A stretch of 64,000 nucleotides of DNA, from positions 806,001 through 870,000 of the forward strand of contig NZ_JAGGJF010000001.1 of the NCBI RefSeq assembly GCF_030466405.1. Direction: 5' to 3'. Position numbers and translations under genes: made by a program. The DNA comes from Pseudidiomarina terrestris (GTDB lineage Bacteria; Pseudomonadota; Gammaproteobacteria; Enterobacterales; Alteromonadaceae). The first letter of the stretch is position 1, and each line of letters begins with the position of its first letter. The notes under the pieces were generated by a model, which had not been told where the DNA came from, did no database searches, and saw only the letters and a program-made list of their open reading frames with translations. This document shows positions 1 through 7,537 of the stretch, one piece after another.

Positions 1-807
1 GGTAACGATGACCCGGTCATTCGTTATGAAGGTGCTGGCGTAAACGCCCGCCGTTATCTGCTGGCCGATGAGCGCGGCAGCATCATCGCCGAAATGACAA
101 GCTCCGGTGCCCTGCTGCAAGCGCATCAGTACGATGCCTACGGCAACCCGAAGCACAGCAGCGATGCACGCTTTCGTTTTACCGGACAAATCCTCATCCC
201 CGGCACCGAGCTGTACTACTACAAAGCACGGGTTTACCATCCGCGGCTGGGCCGGTTTATGCAAACCGACCCCATCGGCTACAAAGATGGCATGAACTGG
301 TATGCTTATGTGAGGAATGACCCAATAAACTTAGCTGATCCAACTGGTAAAAACTCCGAAGAAGCGAACTTGTGGGCAAATATGCTTGGATTCAAATCTT
401 CTTCTGAAGCTACTTCAAAGATAAATGATTCTATGGAGTCAGTTCGCCAGACAGTAGTCCACGCTTTGCCATCAAGGGAAACCGTTCATACGGTTGCAAA
501 CAGTGCGTCTCTTACGCTGGCGGTGGCTGCTGCAACAACACCGTGCACAGGTTTATGCGCGGGAGCATCGTTAGCTATTGATGCAGCTGTTGCCGTAGAT
601 CATTTAAGCCAAGGAGATATTAACAGTGCCGCTTTGACAATGTTACCGGGCGCAACTGGTGAAGCTGCTTCGGTAGCTCATAAAACTACTAAGGCAGTTG
701 TTAATGTCGCAGAATCGGCCAAACGAGGTGCGGCTGCAAATGTATTAACAAATCAGGCTGTTAGTGGTACGCAAACGTATCAAGATAAGAAAGAAGAGGG
801 TAATTAA
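1..807 (+). CDS. Rhs core fragment with C-terminal tip A (5' end outside window)
   Basis: The frame is open from base 1, so the start lies outside the window and 268 codons are visible. The first ~115 residues are Rhs-repeat-associated core, ending in the family hallmark GRFMQTDPIGY ... DPTG (DPTG codons at 337-348). In Rhs proteins the sequence after this motif is the variable toxic tip. Here the tip (349-804) is Ala/Ser/Thr-rich, with a hydrophobic stretch around SLTLAVAAATTPCTGLCAG and no nuclease motif that I recognise. A membrane-acting toxin, or a tip lacking its effector domain, both fit. The core is almost identical in DNA to those at 1403-1702 and 2860-3170. The next gene, a tiny membrane protein, begins 1 base after the stop, the usual tip-immunity arrangement. 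Confidence 0.8.
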   Translation, partial: GNDDPVIRYEGAGVNARRYLLADERGSIIAEMTSSGALLQAHQYDAYGNPKHSSDARFRFTGQILIPGTELYYYKARVYHPRLGRFMQTDPIGYKDGMNWYAYVRNDPINLADPTGKNSEEANLWANMLGFKSSSEATSKINDSMESVRQTVVHALPSRETVHTVANSASLTLAVAAATTPCTGLCAGASLAIDAAVAVDHLSQGDINSAALTMLPGATGEAASVAHKTTKAVVNVAESAKRGAAANVLTNQAVSGTQTYQDKKEEGN

Positions 808-808
808 G

Positions 809-1081
809 TTGAAGGCACTAGCGCTATTCTCATTCTCGTTGTTACTCTTCGTCTTGGCTGGCGTATATATAGCTGAAAGAGCGATGTTAGAAGACTGGCT
901 CTGGGCAGGAATTTTGTTTTTGATTGGTTATCAATGGGTTCATTTATTTATCTTGAATAAAAACATGTACACTTTATATGTTGGTGAACCATTATATGCA
1001 AACAGCGGTAAGTACAAATATTTAAGAGTTTGGCACTTTTGTATAGGATTGGTTATTTGTATATCGTCTTCAATAGTTTGA
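809..1081 (+). CDS. small membrane protein, putative immunity to Rhs tip A
   Basis: I do not recognise the family. The chosen TTG start at 809 follows an AAGAAGAGGG Shine-Dalgarno-like stretch and lies 1 base after the Rhs tip stop. A GTG at 764 in the same frame is possible, but it sits inside the Rhs gene and has no ribosome site. The 90-residue product has three likely membrane helices: an N-terminal one, one around LWAGILFLIGYQW, and a C-terminal one around FCIGLVICI. The role as immunity protein is inferred from its position directly behind an Rhs tip and from the similar small membrane proteins behind the tips at 2808 and 26711. Confidence 0.6.
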   Translation: MKALALFSFSLLLFVLAGVYIAERAMLEDWLWAGILFLIGYQWVHLFILNKNMYTLYVGEPLYANSGKYKYLRVWHFCIGLVICISSSIV

Positions 1082-1122
1082 ATCAAAAACTACACTCGTG
1101 CGGGGCTTTTGTAGTGGCATAC

Positions 1123-1346
1123 GAGTGTGTTCAACATTCTGTGTCAGCTACGACGACATGGGCTGGGTGCTTGATTGCGACTACCAGGGGATTTAACGAC
1201 CGCAGTTACAGCTATAATCCGGCCAGTCAGTTGCAGCGAACGGCCCTGACGATACGGTAGCGCTTAGCTACGATGCTACCGGTCGCTTAACGCGCACGGT
1301 ACACAACGGCGAAGTCATCGATTATCTGTACGACGGCGATGAGCTG
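1123..1346 (+). pseudogene. degenerate Rhs core leader, copy B, with internal deletion and frameshift
   Basis: The stretch 1123-1235 resembles the intact Rhs core around 27685-27772 (VSYDDMGWVLD ... QGF/QGI ... [11 protein letters not shown]) but contains a stop after QGI. At 1236 it jumps to sequence that corresponds to 27975 onward in the intact copy. The missing piece is 202 bp and lies between two GCAG tetramers of the intact gene (27769-27772 and 27971-27974). Because 202 is not a multiple of three, the downstream core is out of frame with the upstream part. The first 38 bases differ at only two positions from 2585-2622, marking a shared cassette leader. No ribosome site or signal peptide is evident, so the cassette looks silent. 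Confidence 0.75.
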
Positions 1347-2156
1347 GTGGCGGAGTATCACAGCAACGGCACGCTGTTACGCCGCTTTATTCATGGACTT
1401 GGCAACGATGACCCGGTCATTCGTTATGAAGGTGCTGGGGTCAACGCCCGCCGTTATCTGCTGGCCGATGAGCGTGGCAGCATCATCGCCGAAATGACAA
1501 GCTCCGGTGCCCTGCTGCAAGCGCATCAGTACGATGCCTACGGCAACCCGAAGCACAGCAGCGACGCACGCTTTCGTTTTACCGGACAAATCCTCATCCC
1601 CGGCACCGAGCTGTACTACTACAAAGCACGGGTTTACCATCCGCGGCTGGGCCGGTTTATGCAAACCGACCCCATCGGCTACAAAGATGGCATGAACTGG
1701 TACGCTTATGTTGGGAATGACCCGCTGAATGGGACGGACCCGACGGGGGAAATTGCTTTTGTTATACCTGCTATCCCTTGGGCTGCTGCTGCAATCAAAG
1801 CTGCGTTGTTTACTGGTAGCGCAGGGGTTGTGGCTTATGGCGCTTCAGAGGCCTACAATGAAATGTCTGATGACGATGGCTCAATTGACATCGAAGATGC
1901 GGCTGATCTTGTTGACGATTTGGCAGGTAAGGAGTTAATTGGTGAAATAGAAGCTGGCGAAGGAACAGTATTAGACGGTATGGGAGATCCAAAGTTTGAT
2001 AAAGACACAGGAACGCATGATAAGGTAGTTAAAAATCGTCCAAATGCGGATGGTACTAAGACTGAATTACATACAGAACGACATAGAGAAACTCAAAGGG
2101 TCGATAGTGCTAAAATCAAGCAGGATGGTAGATTTAGTCGTAAAAACAATCAGTAA
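1347..2156 (+). CDS. orphan Rhs core plus C-terminal tip B, nuclease-like
   Basis: The frame is open from 1218; GTG 1347 is the first plausible start but lacks a clear ribosome site. Residues 1-130 are Rhs core ending NDPLNGTDPTG (DPTG codons 1737-1748). The tip begins with a short hydrophobic section (VIPAIPWAAAAIKAALF), then an acidic linker. It ends in a charged domain reading GMGDPKFDKDTGTHDKV ... DGTKTELHTERHRETQR. A 'GDPKF ... DGTK ... H' arrangement recalls small nuclease-type polymorphic toxin domains at Rhs C-termini, so a nuclease is my best guess, unproven. A soluble protein gene follows 26 bases downstream. Probably a promoterless donor cassette rather than an independently secreted toxin. 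Confidence 0.7.
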   Translation: MAEYHSNGTLLRRFIHGLGNDDPVIRYEGAGVNARRYLLADERGSIIAEMTSSGALLQAHQYDAYGNPKHSSDARFRFTGQILIPGTELYYYKARVYHPRLGRFMQTDPIGYKDGMNWYAYVGNDPLNGTDPTGEIAFVIPAIPWAAAAIKAALFTGSAGVVAYGASEAYNEMSDDDGSIDIEDAADLVDDLAGKELIGEIEAGEGTVLDGMGDPKFDKDTGTHDKVVKNRPNADGTKTELHTERHRETQRVDSAKIKQDGRFSRKNNQ

Positions 2157-2182
2157 CCGCATCTGCTATATGGAAAATAAAA

Positions 2183-2551
2183 ATGATCGTTAAAAAATTA
2201 GCTAGCTCTTTATGTCAAGATGCGAACCTGTTGAAGGAAAGTAAAACGTACATTGTATACGCAATTTTATTTGACGAAGATGTTAAGTTTCTAGTTGAGG
2301 ATGAAGATGTTTTTTCATTTCCATTTTTTGTATCAGCTAAAGAGGTGGAGATCATTGATAATAAGGTTTCAAGTTATTGGAAATATTCAAACCCTCTAAC
2401 TAGAACCCCCAAATCCAGCTCTAGGTCTGCGATGCTTGCTTGTGAAGAAATGCTAGAACGCTTTTTTTATCAAACGCTAGTTGATGGGGAATTGAGTTCA
2501 AAAAGAAAGTGGGAATTGTTAAAGGAACGTTTAGATAAAGAGTTTGATTAA
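2183..2551 (+). CDS. soluble acidic protein, putative immunity to Rhs tip B
   Basis: The 122-residue product has no signal peptide or membrane helix and is acidic in its first half (LFDEDVKFLVEDEDVF). I cannot assign a family. It begins with ATG 26 bases after the Rhs tip B stop, in the place where Rhs immunity genes sit. Its soluble nature contrasts with the membrane proteins behind tips A, C and D and fits protection against a cytoplasmic nuclease, which is what tip B resembles. The gene is AT-rich compared with the Rhs core, as is typical for exchanged tip-immunity pairs. The immunity role is inference from position. Confidence 0.6.
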   Translation: MIVKKLASSLCQDANLLKESKTYIVYAILFDEDVKFLVEDEDVFSFPFFVSAKEVEIIDNKVSSYWKYSNPLTRTPKSSSRSAMLACEEMLERFFYQTLVDGELSSKRKWELLKERLDKEFD

Positions 2552-2584
2552 CCAAGTGGTACTTGATAGCTGAGCGGATTGAAT

Positions 2585-2807
2585 GAGTGTATTCAAGATT
2601 CTGTGTCAGCTACGACGACATGAGCCGGTTGCTTGATTGCGACTACCAGGAATTTAACGACCGCAGTTACAGCTATAGTCCGGTAAGTCAGTTGCAGCGA
2701 ACGGCTCTGACGATGCGGTAGCGCTTAGCTACGATGCCACGGGTCGCTTAACGCGCACGGTACACAACGGCGAAAGCATCGATTATCTTTACGACGGCGA
2801 TGAGCTG
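2585..2807 (+). pseudogene. degenerate Rhs core leader, copy C, same internal deletion as copy B
   Basis: This stretch repeats the 1123-1346 leader, differing mainly by point changes and by CCAGGAATTT in place of CCAGGGGATTT. It has the identical deletion junction (TTGCAG joined to CGAACGG), corresponding to loss of 27773-27974 of the intact copy. Sharing one junction means copies B and C descend from one already deleted ancestor by tandem duplication or recombination, not from two separate deletions. Downstream, the core frame ([15 protein letters not shown]) runs open into the tip C gene. Confidence 0.75.
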
Positions 2808-3605
2808 GTGGCGGAGTACAGCAGCTCAGGCACGCTGTTGCGGCGCTTTATTCATGGCCTTGGCAACGATGACCCGGTCATTCGTTATGAAGGTGCTGGC
2901 GTAAACGCCCGCCGTTATCTGCTGGCCGATGAGCGCGGCAGCATCATCGCCGAGATGACCGACAATGGCGCCCTGCTGCAAGCGCATCAGTACGATGCCT
3001 ACGGCAACCCGAAGAACAGCAGCGATGCACGCTTTCGTTTCACCGGGCAAATCCTCATCCCCGGCACCGAGCTGTACTACTACAAAGCACGGGTTTACCA
3101 TCCGCGGCTGGGCCGGTTTATGCAAACCGACCCCATCGGCTACAAAGATGGCATTAACTGGTATGCTTATGTGGGGAATAACCCGCTGAATGGGACGGAT
3201 CCCACGGGTAAAGAATCCAAACTGGCTATTCAGCAAGATGCCAGCCTTAAAAAGTTCACTAGTGGCGAGAGCAGCAGGGAGGAAGCTACAAAAAACGTAG
3301 CAGAGCTTGCAGGTGGTGAGGTTGCAAAAACTATTATTGGAATCGCTACCCCTATGGGGATAGTTATGGATGTGGCGGAGGCGTTGGCTGACGGTGAGGT
3401 GCCAATAAACGAGGCTGCTGGTGAAGCGGGTGAGGCAGGTGCGGGCGGAATTACCGGGCAGATACAACGGGATATAGGTTCTGGTGGAAGTATTCGAGCA
3501 AGGGTGCTGAAATTCGGGATTGAACAAATTAGTGGAGAGGCGCTAAAAAAAGGCACTGAAAAGGTTGATGAATTAGTGAACGAAGAAATAGACCAAGCAC
3601 TATGA
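2808..3605 (+). CDS. orphan Rhs core plus C-terminal tip C
   Basis: GTG 2808 is the first usable start; the same frame extends upstream into the degenerate leader. The core ends GNNPLNGTDPTG (3198-3209). The tip of about 130 residues is Glu/Ala/Gly-rich: a charged helix-forming start (FTSGESSREEATKNV), a hydrophobic piece around IIGIATPMGIVMDVAEAL, then a Gly-rich segment (GEAGEAGAGGITGQI) and a C-terminal amphipathic region. No nuclease residues stand out. The stop overlaps the ATG of a two-helix membrane protein, so the two are translationally coupled. This favours a membrane-active toxin with a membrane immunity protein, but that is inference. Confidence 0.7.
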   Translation: MAEYSSSGTLLRRFIHGLGNDDPVIRYEGAGVNARRYLLADERGSIIAEMTDNGALLQAHQYDAYGNPKNSSDARFRFTGQILIPGTELYYYKARVYHPRLGRFMQTDPIGYKDGINWYAYVGNNPLNGTDPTGKESKLAIQQDASLKKFTSGESSREEATKNVAELAGGEVAKTIIGIATPMGIVMDVAEALADGEVPINEAAGEAGEAGAGGITGQIQRDIGSGGSIRARVLKFGIEQISGEALKKGTEKVDELVNEEIDQAL

Positions 3606-3856
3606 ACAGAAACAATCTATTACTGAAAATCGTTTTTTATCTTATTTGTGCATCATTTTGCGGGTATACATTTTACGATGGCCTTGTTTCAGATACGATT
3701 TATGTAAGAAGCAATGAAGTTCATATAAAGGATAATTTTGAAGCATATTACGTTCAGCTTAGCTTTTGGGCTCTCGGCGTTTTATTTTTTACTTACTTAA
3801 TACTCGAAGCGCCGGTGAAGGCACTACTGAAAAAAATAAGGAAAGAGAATGAGTAA
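3602..3856 (+). CDS. small two-helix membrane protein, putative immunity to Rhs tip C
   Basis: The ATG at 3602 overlaps the Rhs tip stop codon (ATGA). The 84-residue product has an N-terminal helix (around IVFYLICASFCGYTF), a short hydrophilic, probably periplasmic segment of about 30 residues, and a second helix around FWALGVLFFTYLIL with a basic cytoplasmic tail ending KKIRKENE. I do not recognise the family. Its place, size and topology parallel the proteins at 809 and 29023, which also follow hydrophobic Rhs tips. The next gene overlaps its end by 8 bases. Confidence 0.6.
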   Translation: MNRNNLLLKIVFYLICASFCGYTFYDGLVSDTIYVRSNEVHIKDNFEAYYVQLSFWALGVLFFTYLILEAPVKALLKKIRKENE

Positions 3857-4463
3857 AGCTGCAACCATTTTGGCAATGTTGATGGTGTATTTGAGTGCTG
3901 ATGTTTGTGCTAATGACTCTTTCGAAGGCGTTATCGAATATAAGATCCAAAGCAAAGCGTTAATACCGGAAATACCACAAGAACTTCTGGACTCAACCTA
4001 TGGTAACTCGCAAACAATTTACTACGGAAAGGGTGGTCATTTCAGGATAGAAACTAACAGCACTGTCGGTAACTGGGAAATTTACCGAGCGGACGAAAAC
4101 AAACAATATATTAAGACGAAACCGAACGCTGAAATAGAAGTTTTTGATGCATCAGAGGAAAACCGAGTCTTAAAGCATTTGACGGTTAAGGACGCGGAAC
4201 TCAAAGTGCTCGGGCGCAATACGAAGTTAATTGAGATAGCTTATGAAGATGGAAGTATTTCAAGGTATTGGTACGCGCCAAGCCTGTATATCAACCCAGA
4301 GCCTTATGAAAATTTGAAATTCGCTTACTATGATAGGTATTGGGAAATTGCCAAGTCACCTTATCTTCAGCATGAGCGAATTCACGACACTTGGAAGGTC
4401 ACCTACACCGCCGTTAATGTTGTTGAAAAAGAAGTTTCTGACGACTTGTTTCAGCCGCAATAA
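3849..4463 (+). CDS. secreted protein of unknown function in Rhs cassette C
   Basis: ATG 3849 follows AAGGAAAGA and overlaps the preceding gene by 8 bases. The first 21 residues form a signal peptide with a likely cut after ADVCA, giving a mature periplasmic protein of about 180 residues. It is rich in aromatic residues and charged beta-type segments (GGHFRIETNSTVGNWEIYRAD). I cannot name a family. Translational coupling to an Rhs tip and a small membrane protein makes a second, periplasmic immunity factor or an accessory to the tip plausible. It is the only exported protein in the array. Confidence 0.55.
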   Translation: MSKAATILAMLMVYLSADVCANDSFEGVIEYKIQSKALIPEIPQELLDSTYGNSQTIYYGKGGHFRIETNSTVGNWEIYRADENKQYIKTKPNAEIEVFDASEENRVLKHLTVKDAELKVLGRNTKLIEIAYEDGSISRYWYAPSLYINPEPYENLKFAYYDRYWEIAKSPYLQHERIHDTWKVTYTAVNVVEKEVSDDLFQPQ

Positions 4464-4480
4464 GTTGAATCTAAGAGGAC

Positions 4481-4500
4481 GTTCAATATTCTGTCTCAGC
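4481..4500 (+). repeat. third copy of the Rhs cassette leader motif, right edge of the array
   Basis: GTTCAATATTCTGTCTCAGC here matches the leader motifs at 1129-1148 and 2591-2610 with two or three differences. In the first two copies the motif runs into Rhs core; here it runs into unrelated sequence before the symporter gene. It therefore marks where another cassette once began or where the array was joined to the backbone. Spacing between motifs is about 1.46 and 1.89 kb, the length of one cassette each. Confidence 0.5.
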
Positions 4501-4648
4501 CGCATCTCTCCATCAGCTAATTGCGACTTTCCCGCCAACACATACACCTGGCAATCCACCGCCAAATCAGCAAGAATAGGCGCACTTTCCAGTATTTCCG
4601 CACTGTCAGCACAAGCTGACAGCAGCCCCAACAACGAGAGCAAAAAAT

Positions 4649-5791
4649 ATGGGACTCATTCTTAAACTGGTACTTGGTATTGTCTTCGGTACCTTGATTG
4701 GCTTGTACATGCCAGATTGGTTTACGCAGCTTTTGCTGACCTTTAAGGTTTTGTTCGGCGAGTTGCTGTTTTTTACCATTCCATTACTGATTCTGTTTTT
4801 CATCACCAGCGGTATTGCTGGCTTACCACAAAAATCAGGCAGACTACTCGGACGTACGCTGGTCATCGCCTATTTATCGACAATTTTGGCGGGCATCGCG
4901 GCGTATTTCATCGCCCGTCTGGTGGTGCCTTTATTGACCGCCGCAGGAACCGATGGCACCACTGCGACTGAAGTGCTGGAGCCTTTTATCACTGTCGATG
5001 TGCCGCCCGTGTTCGGCATTATGACGGCGCTCGTATTGGCCTTTATTTTTGGCCTGGGAATAGCCGCAACACAAGCGCTGCAGCTGAAACAGTTGTCGGA
5101 CCAAGGTCGCGATATTATCGAACGCCTGTTGGCTAACGTTATTATTCCGTTGTTGCCGTTCTACATTGCTGGCGTGTTCGCTGGAATGGCACATGCAGGC
5201 ACCGTTTTTCAAACCTTGCAAACCTTCGGTATCGTGTTGCTGATGGCGGTGGCGTTGCACTGGGTGTATCTGACGACCATGTATGTGCTTGCCGGATTAC
5301 GTCATGGTCGCAGCCCCTTTGGTCTATTGAAAACCATGTTGCCGGCCTACTTTACCGCGTTAGGTACGATGTCGAGCGCCGCTACTATCCCGGTCAGCTT
5401 ACGCTGTGCGAAAGCGAACAAGGTTACGGATGACGTTGCCGACTTTGTCATTCCGTTGTGCGCTACCACACACCTTGCCGGCTCGACCATTACCATCGTC
5501 AGCTGTGCGCTGGCCGTGATGTTTTTACATGATTCACTGGCACTTCCCTCGTTTTTCACCATTTTGCCGTTTATCATGATGTTAGGCGTGGTGATGCTCG
5601 CTGCGCCAGGTGTACCAGGCGGCGCTGTGATGTCGGCGGTAGGTCTGTTAGGCTCAATGCTGGGCTTTGGTGAGACAGCGGTCGCTTTGATGATCGCGCT
5701 GTATATGGCGCAAGATAGTTTTGGCACCGCATGCAATGTTACAGGAGACGGCGCAATCGCGTTATTGGTGGATGAACGCAACAACAACTAA
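4649..5791 (+). CDS. cation:dicarboxylate/amino-acid symporter family transporter (SDF/DAACS)
   Basis: A 380-residue, highly hydrophobic inner-membrane protein with the fold landmarks of the glutamate/dicarboxylate:Na+/H+ symporters. It has a serine-rich hairpin segment (GTMSSAATIPVS) before the penultimate conserved helix, then PLCATTHLAGST where most family members have PLGATINMDGT, and a C-terminal hairpin ending LLVDERNNN. The changed TM7 motif suggests a divergent substrate or cation site. It is somewhat shorter than the usual 400-430 residues. It is the first gene on the backbone side of the Rhs array, and its 3' end overlaps the start of the efflux gene by 20 bases. Substrate cannot be told from sequence. 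Confidence 0.85.
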   Translation: MGLILKLVLGIVFGTLIGLYMPDWFTQLLLTFKVLFGELLFFTIPLLILFFITSGIAGLPQKSGRLLGRTLVIAYLSTILAGIAAYFIARLVVPLLTAAGTDGTTATEVLEPFITVDVPPVFGIMTALVLAFIFGLGIAATQALQLKQLSDQGRDIIERLLANVIIPLLPFYIAGVFAGMAHAGTVFQTLQTFGIVLLMAVALHWVYLTTMYVLAGLRHGRSPFGLLKTMLPAYFTALGTMSSAATIPVSLRCAKANKVTDDVADFVIPLCATTHLAGSTITIVSCALAVMFLHDSLALPSFFTILPFIMMLGVVMLAAPGVPGGAVMSAVGLLGSMLGFGETAVALMIALYMAQDSFGTACNVTGDGAIALLVDERNNN

Positions 5792-7478
5792 GTTCGCGCA
5801 ATTTGGTTTTGATTACACCCGTTTCCGGTTCGGCTTACGGACCGGAAGCGCCGCCTGTCTGGCACTTTTTTTAGCCTGGGCGCTAGGCCTGGAACATCCT
5901 CAGTGGGCCGCCATGACCGTTTGGTCGGTATCCCAACCTACCCGCGGCTTGCTGCTGGAAAAAGCCGGCTTTCGGGCGCTGGGCACCATCATTGGCACCA
6001 GCGTCGGCATTTTGATCGTACTGATGACTCAGGACATCAACCTGCTTGCTGGCCTGATGCTGACCTTTTGGGTGGTGGCCTGTGTGTACGCCTCAACCCT
6101 CTTACACGGGCTTATCTCGTACGGCGCTGTACTCGCGGGTTACTCAGCCTCAATGGTGGTGTTGTTAACGCGTACCACGGACGCGCTGGTTTATATTGGT
6201 GTCGACCGCCTGGTGACCGTGATGCTGGGTATACTTACGGCCCTTATCATCGGCTGGTTGTTTACCTACAAACGCGCCGAGCAAACCCTGGTGAACAAAG
6301 TTCGCCGGCAGACCGCAGCCAACCTGCAGCTCCTGGCCAAGGCCTTCGACCAAGGCAGCATTGAGAAGCTGCCGGTCCATGATCACATCACTCAGCTCGC
6401 TCACCTTGAAACACAGCTGAACGACCACGGCAGCGGATCACCCTCGGCGCACCTGTCAGCGAAACTCTTTCGACGGCTCCTGAACGCCCAACTTGGTATT
6501 TTCGCGCAACTGGAAACCCTTCATTTCAGCGGCAAGAGCTTAACGCCCTACCCGGAATTAAGTGAGGCATTAAAGAGCTGTGCCCAGGCCATCATCGACA
6601 ACGATACCAAACGTATGCGCGCCACCGTCATCGCGTTACGCCCCTTTGTGGCTAAAACTCCTATAGCTGATGCGTTTTTTGAGTTTGAGCAAGCTGCTAC
6701 CGAGCGGCTCTCATTTCGCGAAAGTGGCGCGGTCGCGCAGTCCGTTCGTTCGCCCTCACTGTTGCTTCATCGCGACTGGCGCGGCGCCAAAGAGTCGGCC
6801 TTGCGTACCTTAGCGGTGATGGGGCTCATCAGTATACTCTGGGCCATCACCGGCTGGATGCCACTGGTCTTTCTATTGCTCGGTGCGTCGGTGATGCTGA
6901 CCTTATTCTCAACCGCTGAAAACCCCGCAAAAACCATGTACTACGTATTCGTAGGGCAGGCCGCAGGCGCCTTTATCGCCGTCTCGATCCAAGCCTTTCT
7001 TTGGCCTCACACCGACAGCATTTTTACCATGTTGCTCTGCCTGGTACCCGTGGTGCTACTGGCGGGGATCCCGATGTCCCACAACCGCACTTCGCCGGGT
7101 TCTATGGACTTTGTCTTGGTATTTTTGCTACTCATGCAGCCGAACCTGCACTATCAGTTCGATGCGGTGCAATCGATTAGTATTGCGCTAGCGGTCACTG
7201 CCGCACCACTACTCGCTATGGCCAGTTACAAACTGGTATTCCCCACCAATCTGCGCAGCCGGCAGCGTCATCTGTTGCAGGCGCTGGAGCGTGAATTGCA
7301 GGATATCGAGCAACGTAAACTCACACTTCAGCAGCTCGAGCGTTATCGGGCGCGATTTTATCACCGCCTGTTTAAGCTCTATCAAATTGCCGACAAACTC
7401 GATTTCAACGCCAAGTTGACGGCCGCAAGGTGGTTATTAAGGGTGCAACAAGACTTAAATAAACACGAACCCAGTTAG
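5772..7478 (+). CDS. FUSC/AaeB-type aromatic-acid exporter family protein
   Basis: ATG 5772 is preferred, giving MNATTTKFAQ; an upstream in-frame ATG at 5721 lies deep in the symporter gene. The 568-residue product has the duplicated FUSC layout: about five helices near the N-terminus with the conserved HPQWAAMTVWSV ... RGLLLEKAGFRALGT region, then a long cytoplasmic section. A second helix bundle (about residues 345-490, starting SALRTLAVMGLISILWAITGW) precedes a basic cytoplasmic tail. E. coli AaeB of this family exports p-hydroxybenzoate with the membrane-fusion protein AaeA. No AaeA-like gene is adjacent, so the partner is elsewhere or absent. A terminator follows directly. Confidence 0.85.
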   Translation: MNATTTKFAQFGFDYTRFRFGLRTGSAACLALFLAWALGLEHPQWAAMTVWSVSQPTRGLLLEKAGFRALGTIIGTSVGILIVLMTQDINLLAGLMLTFWVVACVYASTLLHGLISYGAVLAGYSASMVVLLTRTTDALVYIGVDRLVTVMLGILTALIIGWLFTYKRAEQTLVNKVRRQTAANLQLLAKAFDQGSIEKLPVHDHITQLAHLETQLNDHGSGSPSAHLSAKLFRRLLNAQLGIFAQLETLHFSGKSLTPYPELSEALKSCAQAIIDNDTKRMRATVIALRPFVAKTPIADAFFEFEQAATERLSFRESGAVAQSVRSPSLLLHRDWRGAKESALRTLAVMGLISILWAITGWMPLVFLLLGASVMLTLFSTAENPAKTMYYVFVGQAAGAFIAVSIQAFLWPHTDSIFTMLLCLVPVVLLAGIPMSHNRTSPGSMDFVLVFLLLMQPNLHYQFDAVQSISIALAVTAAPLLAMASYKLVFPTNLRSRQRHLLQALERELQDIEQRKLTLQQLERYRARFYHRLFKLYQIADKLDFNAKLTAARWLLRVQQDLNKHEPS

Positions 7479-7489
7479 CGGACACAAAA

Positions 7490-7509
7490 AAGCGAGCCGA
7501 AGCTCGCTT
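7490..7509. terminator. intrinsic terminator between convergent genes
   Basis: An 8-bp stem (AAGCGAGC/GCTCGCTT) with a CGAA loop. Read on the minus strand it is followed by a run of T, so it is a strong terminator for the OmpA-like lipoprotein gene; in the plus direction the T-tract is weaker (GGTTTGTT). Confidence 0.8.
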
Positions 7510-7537
7510 GGTTTGTTCTCCAACTAACTATTCGTGG

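Noticed and set aside
2826-3527. A 233-codon open frame on the minus strand across the Rhs tip C gene
   Set aside because: It is antisense to the conserved Rhs core, recurs as a shadow of every core copy (for example 1377-1664 and 28025-28378), and has no ribosome site or protein-like composition.
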